A stretch of 64,000 bases of DNA from JBFGFX01 sp965232455. Lineage in GTDB: Bacteria; Pseudomonadota; Gammaproteobacteria; Steroidobacterales; Woeseiaceae. The stretch lies in the NCBI GenBank assembly GCA_965232455.1, contig OZ246981.1:4898001-4962000 (forward strand), given 5' to 3'. Position numbers and translations under genes: made by a program. Shown here in pieces: positions 61,439 through 64,000 of the stretch. The notes under the pieces are model-generated. The model was given only the letters and a program-made list of their open reading frames with translations, was not told where the DNA came from and searched no databases. Numbering within the stretch: position 1 is the stretch's first letter; every line of letters begins with the position of its first letter.

Positions 61439-62665
61439 ATGACTCATAAATTTCTGCGGACATTCGCTGTCGCTTTCCTTTCCCTGTTCGCGCAGTCCGG
61501 GTTTGCGCAGCAGACGTCCTATGCGATTGTGAATGCTAACCTGTTCAATGGGTTCGACAATGAGATTGCCGAAAACGCCACCGTGCTGGTCAACGATGGT
61601 GTGATCGAACGGATAGGCGGCGCCCGCCTGTCCGTTCCCAGGGGTTACGAGGTGATCGACGCCGAGGGTCATTACCTGATGCCGGGTCTGATCGACGCGC
61701 ATACTCACGTCCGCAGTTTGGAGCAGGCACGGCGCGCGCTCGAGTCGGGCGTTACGACGATTCGCACCGCGGGCGTTCCGGCTTACCAGGACGTGGCGCT
61801 GCGGGAACTCGTGCGAAGCCGCAGGCTCGCCGGTCCGGACGTTGTCGCGGCCGGCGTTTTCGTGACGCCGGAGCTCGGCGACACGGTGCTTGCCGATCCG
61901 CGGCTGGCGGCCCTCCATGACGGCGTCAACACCGATGACGAGCTGCGCCTGCTCGTCAACATCAACGCCGACCGCGGCGTCGACGTGATAAAGACCCGAG
62001 GTACGCAGCGAGCGGGGCTTCCCGATACCGATCCGCGTCAGCAGGTCTACACTGAACGGCAGCTCCGGGTGGTGGTCGACGAAGCCGCAAAACGGGGCAT
62101 ACCCGTCATGGTGCATGCGCACGGCGACGAGGGTGCGCGGGCGGCCGTTCTTGCCGGCGCAAGAAGTATCGAGCACGGCACCTATCTCTCCGACGACACC
62201 CTGCTCCTGATGAAGGAGCGCGGCGCGTGGCTCGTGCCGACCTACGTCACCATGAACGAGATGAACGAAGAGCACTACGACTACGTATTGCGACTTCGGG
62301 GCAAACACATGCTGCCTCACCTGGAGCGCGCCGTCCGCAAGGCGCACGAGCTGGGCGTCAAAATCGCGACCGGCGCCGACAACACTTACGACAGCGATTC
62401 CATCAACCGTATCTCGATCGAAGTCGAACACTTCGTGCGCATGGGTATGACGACTTTCGAGGCGCTGCAGACGGCCACCGTCAGTTCCGCGGAGCTGCTG
62501 GAGCTCGGCGACAAAACGGGGCGTGTCGAAGCGGGGTACGAAGCGGACATGATCCTGGTGCCCGCCAACCCGCTGATACGGATCGAGGCGCTGCAGGACG
62601 TGCTGATGGTGATGAGCAACGGCCAGCTCGCGCTCAAACGAATTCCTTTTGCGGCGACGGATTGA
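61439..62665 (+). CDS. Secreted amidohydrolase (imidazolonepropionase-like)
   Basis: Metal-dependent hydrolase of 408 residues from the ATG at 61439 (a TTG at 61427 is in frame). A signal peptide ends at SGFAQ, so the enzyme works in the periplasm. The amidohydrolase markers are AEGHYLMPGLIDAHTHV (metal-binding HxH), VIKTRGTQ with the bridging Lys, VMVHAHG, SIEHGTYL and IATGADNTYD. Such proteins include prolidases and cyclic imide or peptide hydrolases; the substrate is not clear. It stands between two unrelated genes. Confidence 0.85.
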   Translation: MTHKFLRTFAVAFLSLFAQSGFAQQTSYAIVNANLFNGFDNEIAENATVLVNDGVIERIGGARLSVPRGYEVIDAEGHYLMPGLIDAHTHVRSLEQARRALESGVTTIRTAGVPAYQDVALRELVRSRRLAGPDVVAAGVFVTPELGDTVLADPRLAALHDGVNTDDELRLLVNINADRGVDVIKTRGTQRAGLPDTDPRQQVYTERQLRVVVDEAAKRGIPVMVHAHGDEGARAAVLAGARSIEHGTYLSDDTLLLMKERGAWLVPTYVTMNEMNEEHYDYVLRLRGKHMLPHLERAVRKAHELGVKIATGADNTYDSDSINRISIEVEHFVRMGMTTFEALQTATVSSAELLELGDKTGRVEAGYEADMILVPANPLIRIEALQDVLMVMSNGQLALKRIPFAATD

Positions 62666-62763
62666 CGGGAACAGTCATCGCCCGCCGGCGACCAGGGCCG
62701 TCAATCCCGTAGACCTTGTGGTGTGAGCGTGCTCACCTCGTCGCCGCTTGCTAAGGTTCGGGC

Positions 62764-63558
62764 ATGGATGCGAGGCGGATTTCGGATCAGCTGGCACGGA
62801 TCGCCCGGAGCGCCGGCGAGGCATTGCTCGACCTGCCGGCCGAGACGGTGAGCTCCCGACGCAAATCCGCCGGCGAATGGGTTACGACGGCGGACGCGAC
62901 GTCTCATCGGCTATTACATCGAATGATCGCCGACGCTTTCCCGGATACGCCCAGTGTCATGGAAGAGCAGGACAATCCGGCAAGCTTGCCGGATACCTAC
63001 GTCGTGGCCGACGAGCTGGACGGCACGCACATTTACATGAACGGTCTCGACGAGTGGGGCGTCACGCTCGCGTACGTCGAGAGCGGTCGCCCGACAGCGG
63101 GCGTCCTGTACCAGCCTGCAACCGGCGTCCTGGTTCGATCTGCCCGGGGCGGAGGGGCGTGGCTGGGGGACCGACGGCTCACGCTGGACACGACGAGGTC
63201 GCTGGACGGCAATCTCATTGGCGCCGAGGTGAACCGATATCTGGAGTGGGACGAACTCGCCTGGCTCGGCGCGCTGGCCAGGCAGTGCGCGGGCGTGCGG
63301 AGCTTGGCCGGCACCGTCGGCAATGCGCTCGAATTGCTGCTCGGGCGCACGGTGTTGTTCGTGAACGCGCGCGGCGGCAAGGTCTGGGATTTTGCGGCGG
63401 CATCGCTCGCGGTGGAAGAGGCGGGCGGCGTCGCGTTGAGTCCCTCCGGTCAGCCGCTTTGCTGGTCGACCATCGAGATGGGTATCCTTTTTGCCGCCAA
63501 CGCCGGTGTCGCAAAGCAGGCATTGTCGCTGTCGCTTCCGCCCCATCAGCCCGAATGA
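62764..63558 (+). CDS. Inositol monophosphatase family phosphatase
   Basis: Mg-dependent phosphatase of 264 residues. Metal motifs are EEQD (67-70), DELDGTHIYMNG (83-94) matching the family DxxDGT, and WDFAAASLAVEEAGG near the C-terminus. The family acts on inositol phosphates, PAP or fructose bisphosphate; the second motif has E for the usual P (DELDGT), so the precise substrate is open. It is followed by a clear terminator. Confidence 0.88.
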   Translation: MDARRISDQLARIARSAGEALLDLPAETVSSRRKSAGEWVTTADATSHRLLHRMIADAFPDTPSVMEEQDNPASLPDTYVVADELDGTHIYMNGLDEWGVTLAYVESGRPTAGVLYQPATGVLVRSARGGGAWLGDRRLTLDTTRSLDGNLIGAEVNRYLEWDELAWLGALARQCAGVRSLAGTVGNALELLLGRTVLFVNARGGKVWDFAAASLAVEEAGGVALSPSGQPLCWSTIEMGILFAANAGVAKQALSLSLPPHQPE

Positions 63559-63611
63559 CGATCAAGTTTCGGCCTCCCGCCGCCGCTCTGGCCGTTCGGG
63601 TATGGTCGGAG

Positions 63612-63641
63612 ACCCGGGGGGCCGCACGTCCGGGTTTTTTT
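63612..63641 (+). terminator. Rho-independent terminator
   Basis: ACCCGG (63612-63617) and CCGGGT (63630-63635) form a stem with a 12-base loop, followed directly by seven T. It lies 53 bases after the inositol-monophosphatase-family gene. Confidence 0.75.
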
Positions 63642-63652
63642 CGAGGTGTCCG

Positions 63653-64000
63653 TTACCGCAGGTTCACGACAAATACCAGCGCAATGGCCACGGGAACCAG
63701 GTAACGCACCAGGAATCGCCACGTTTTGTACAAGCGCCCGTCGGTTATCTGCAATTCGTCCAGCGTTGCCGATCGTTTCAGACCCCAACCCGCAAGTATC
63801 GCGACCAAAACGCCTCCGCCCGGCATCATCCAGTTGGAGACGACGTAGTCCATGGATTCAAAAATAGTGCGGTTCTCGAACGCGGGTATGAAACCGAGAG
63901 GATAAAAATCCTGCAGCGAATTGAACGAGAAAACCGTGCCGAGGCCGGCAACCCACAGCAGCGACGTCACGGCAAGAACGATCCTGCGGCGCGACATGCC
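63653..64000 (-). CDS. Sodium-dependent transporter (NSS/SNF family), C-terminal end only
   Basis: Visible part of an inner-membrane symporter whose N-terminus lies beyond the right edge; about 115 residues are seen. The frame is open to the window end, so the Met near 63997 is not the start. Family traits are FESMDYVVSNWMMPGGGVLVAILAGW and the closing helix WRFLVRYLVPVAIALVFVVNL. Full proteins have about 450-480 residues. Substrates in this family are amino acids or other small organic molecules. Confidence 0.8.
   Translation of the reverse strand, partial: GMSRRRIVLAVTSLLWVAGLGTVFSFNSLQDFYPLGFIPAFENRTIFESMDYVVSNWMMPGGGVLVAILAGWGLKRSATLDELQITDGRLYKTWRFLVRYLVPVAIALVFVVNLR

Noticed and set aside
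1..64000. CRISPR arrays, insertion sequences, prophage or tRNA genes
   Set aside because: I saw no regularly spaced direct repeats, transposase or integrase frames, or cloverleaf sequences. A tRNA or covariance-model scan would be needed to exclude small RNA genes fully.

Overview
The window is GC-rich, densely coded bacterial DNA. Outer-membrane proteins (two TonB-dependent receptors, OMPLA, a TolC homologue), Tat-exported oxidoreductases and a TRAP transporter point to a Gram-negative, most likely a marine or soil gammaproteobacterium. That placement is inference from gene content; there is no rRNA or other phylogenetic marker in the window. I saw no tRNA, rRNA, CRISPR array or insertion sequence.

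Region 1 (1-8814) is a hexuronate catabolism locus. A leftward, translationally coupled set reads gntR-uxaC-dctP-dctQ-dctM, with dctM cut by the left edge. Rightward and divergent lie manD (mannonate dehydratase), a Tat-exported enolase-superfamily enzyme and a KDG kinase. Together they would import a sugar acid, isomerise glucuronate, dehydrate mannonate to KDG and phosphorylate it. The fructuronate reductase (UxuB) is not in the window. A UxuR-like palindrome lies upstream of manD.

Region 2 (8939-24250) holds accessory genes: a DUF3365 haem protein; phospholipase A (pldA) divergent from an AraC regulator; two tandem IorA/IorB-type molybdenum hydroxylase pairs with Tat signals; a TonB-dependent receptor; a cNMP/glutaredoxin-like/thioredoxin-reductase-like fusion lacking the redox CXXC; a DsbA-like FrnE-type protein; an ArsR-SRPBCC pair with a clear operator; and a small secreted orphan.

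Region 3 (24330-49730) is the most unusual part: a single leftward unit of eight genes over about 25 kb. In order of transcription it encodes a TolC-like outer-membrane factor, a 5534-residue protein (N-terminal LEPR-XLL motif, RTX-like blocks, many repeated modules, a C-terminal OmpA domain and a GlyGly-CTERM-like tail), a DUF3467 protein, a GAF-TM-HlyD adaptor, a PqqD-like/M50/HlyD fusion, a short SecA-like ATPase, a small periplasmic HlyD adaptor and an ABM-fold protein. No type I ABC transporter is present. The simplest reading is a dedicated secretion machine for the giant protein, powered by a SecA paralogue and joined to TolC through several adaptors.

Region 4 (50227-64000) holds an MDR oxidoreductase, a solute-binding protein, a second TonB-dependent receptor with a downstream secreted protein, an MsbA-like ABC exporter overlapping selO, a cadherin/Ig-repeat lipoprotein, a secreted amidohydrolase, an inositol-monophosphatase-family enzyme with a good terminator, and the C-terminal end of a sodium-dependent transporter cut by the right edge.
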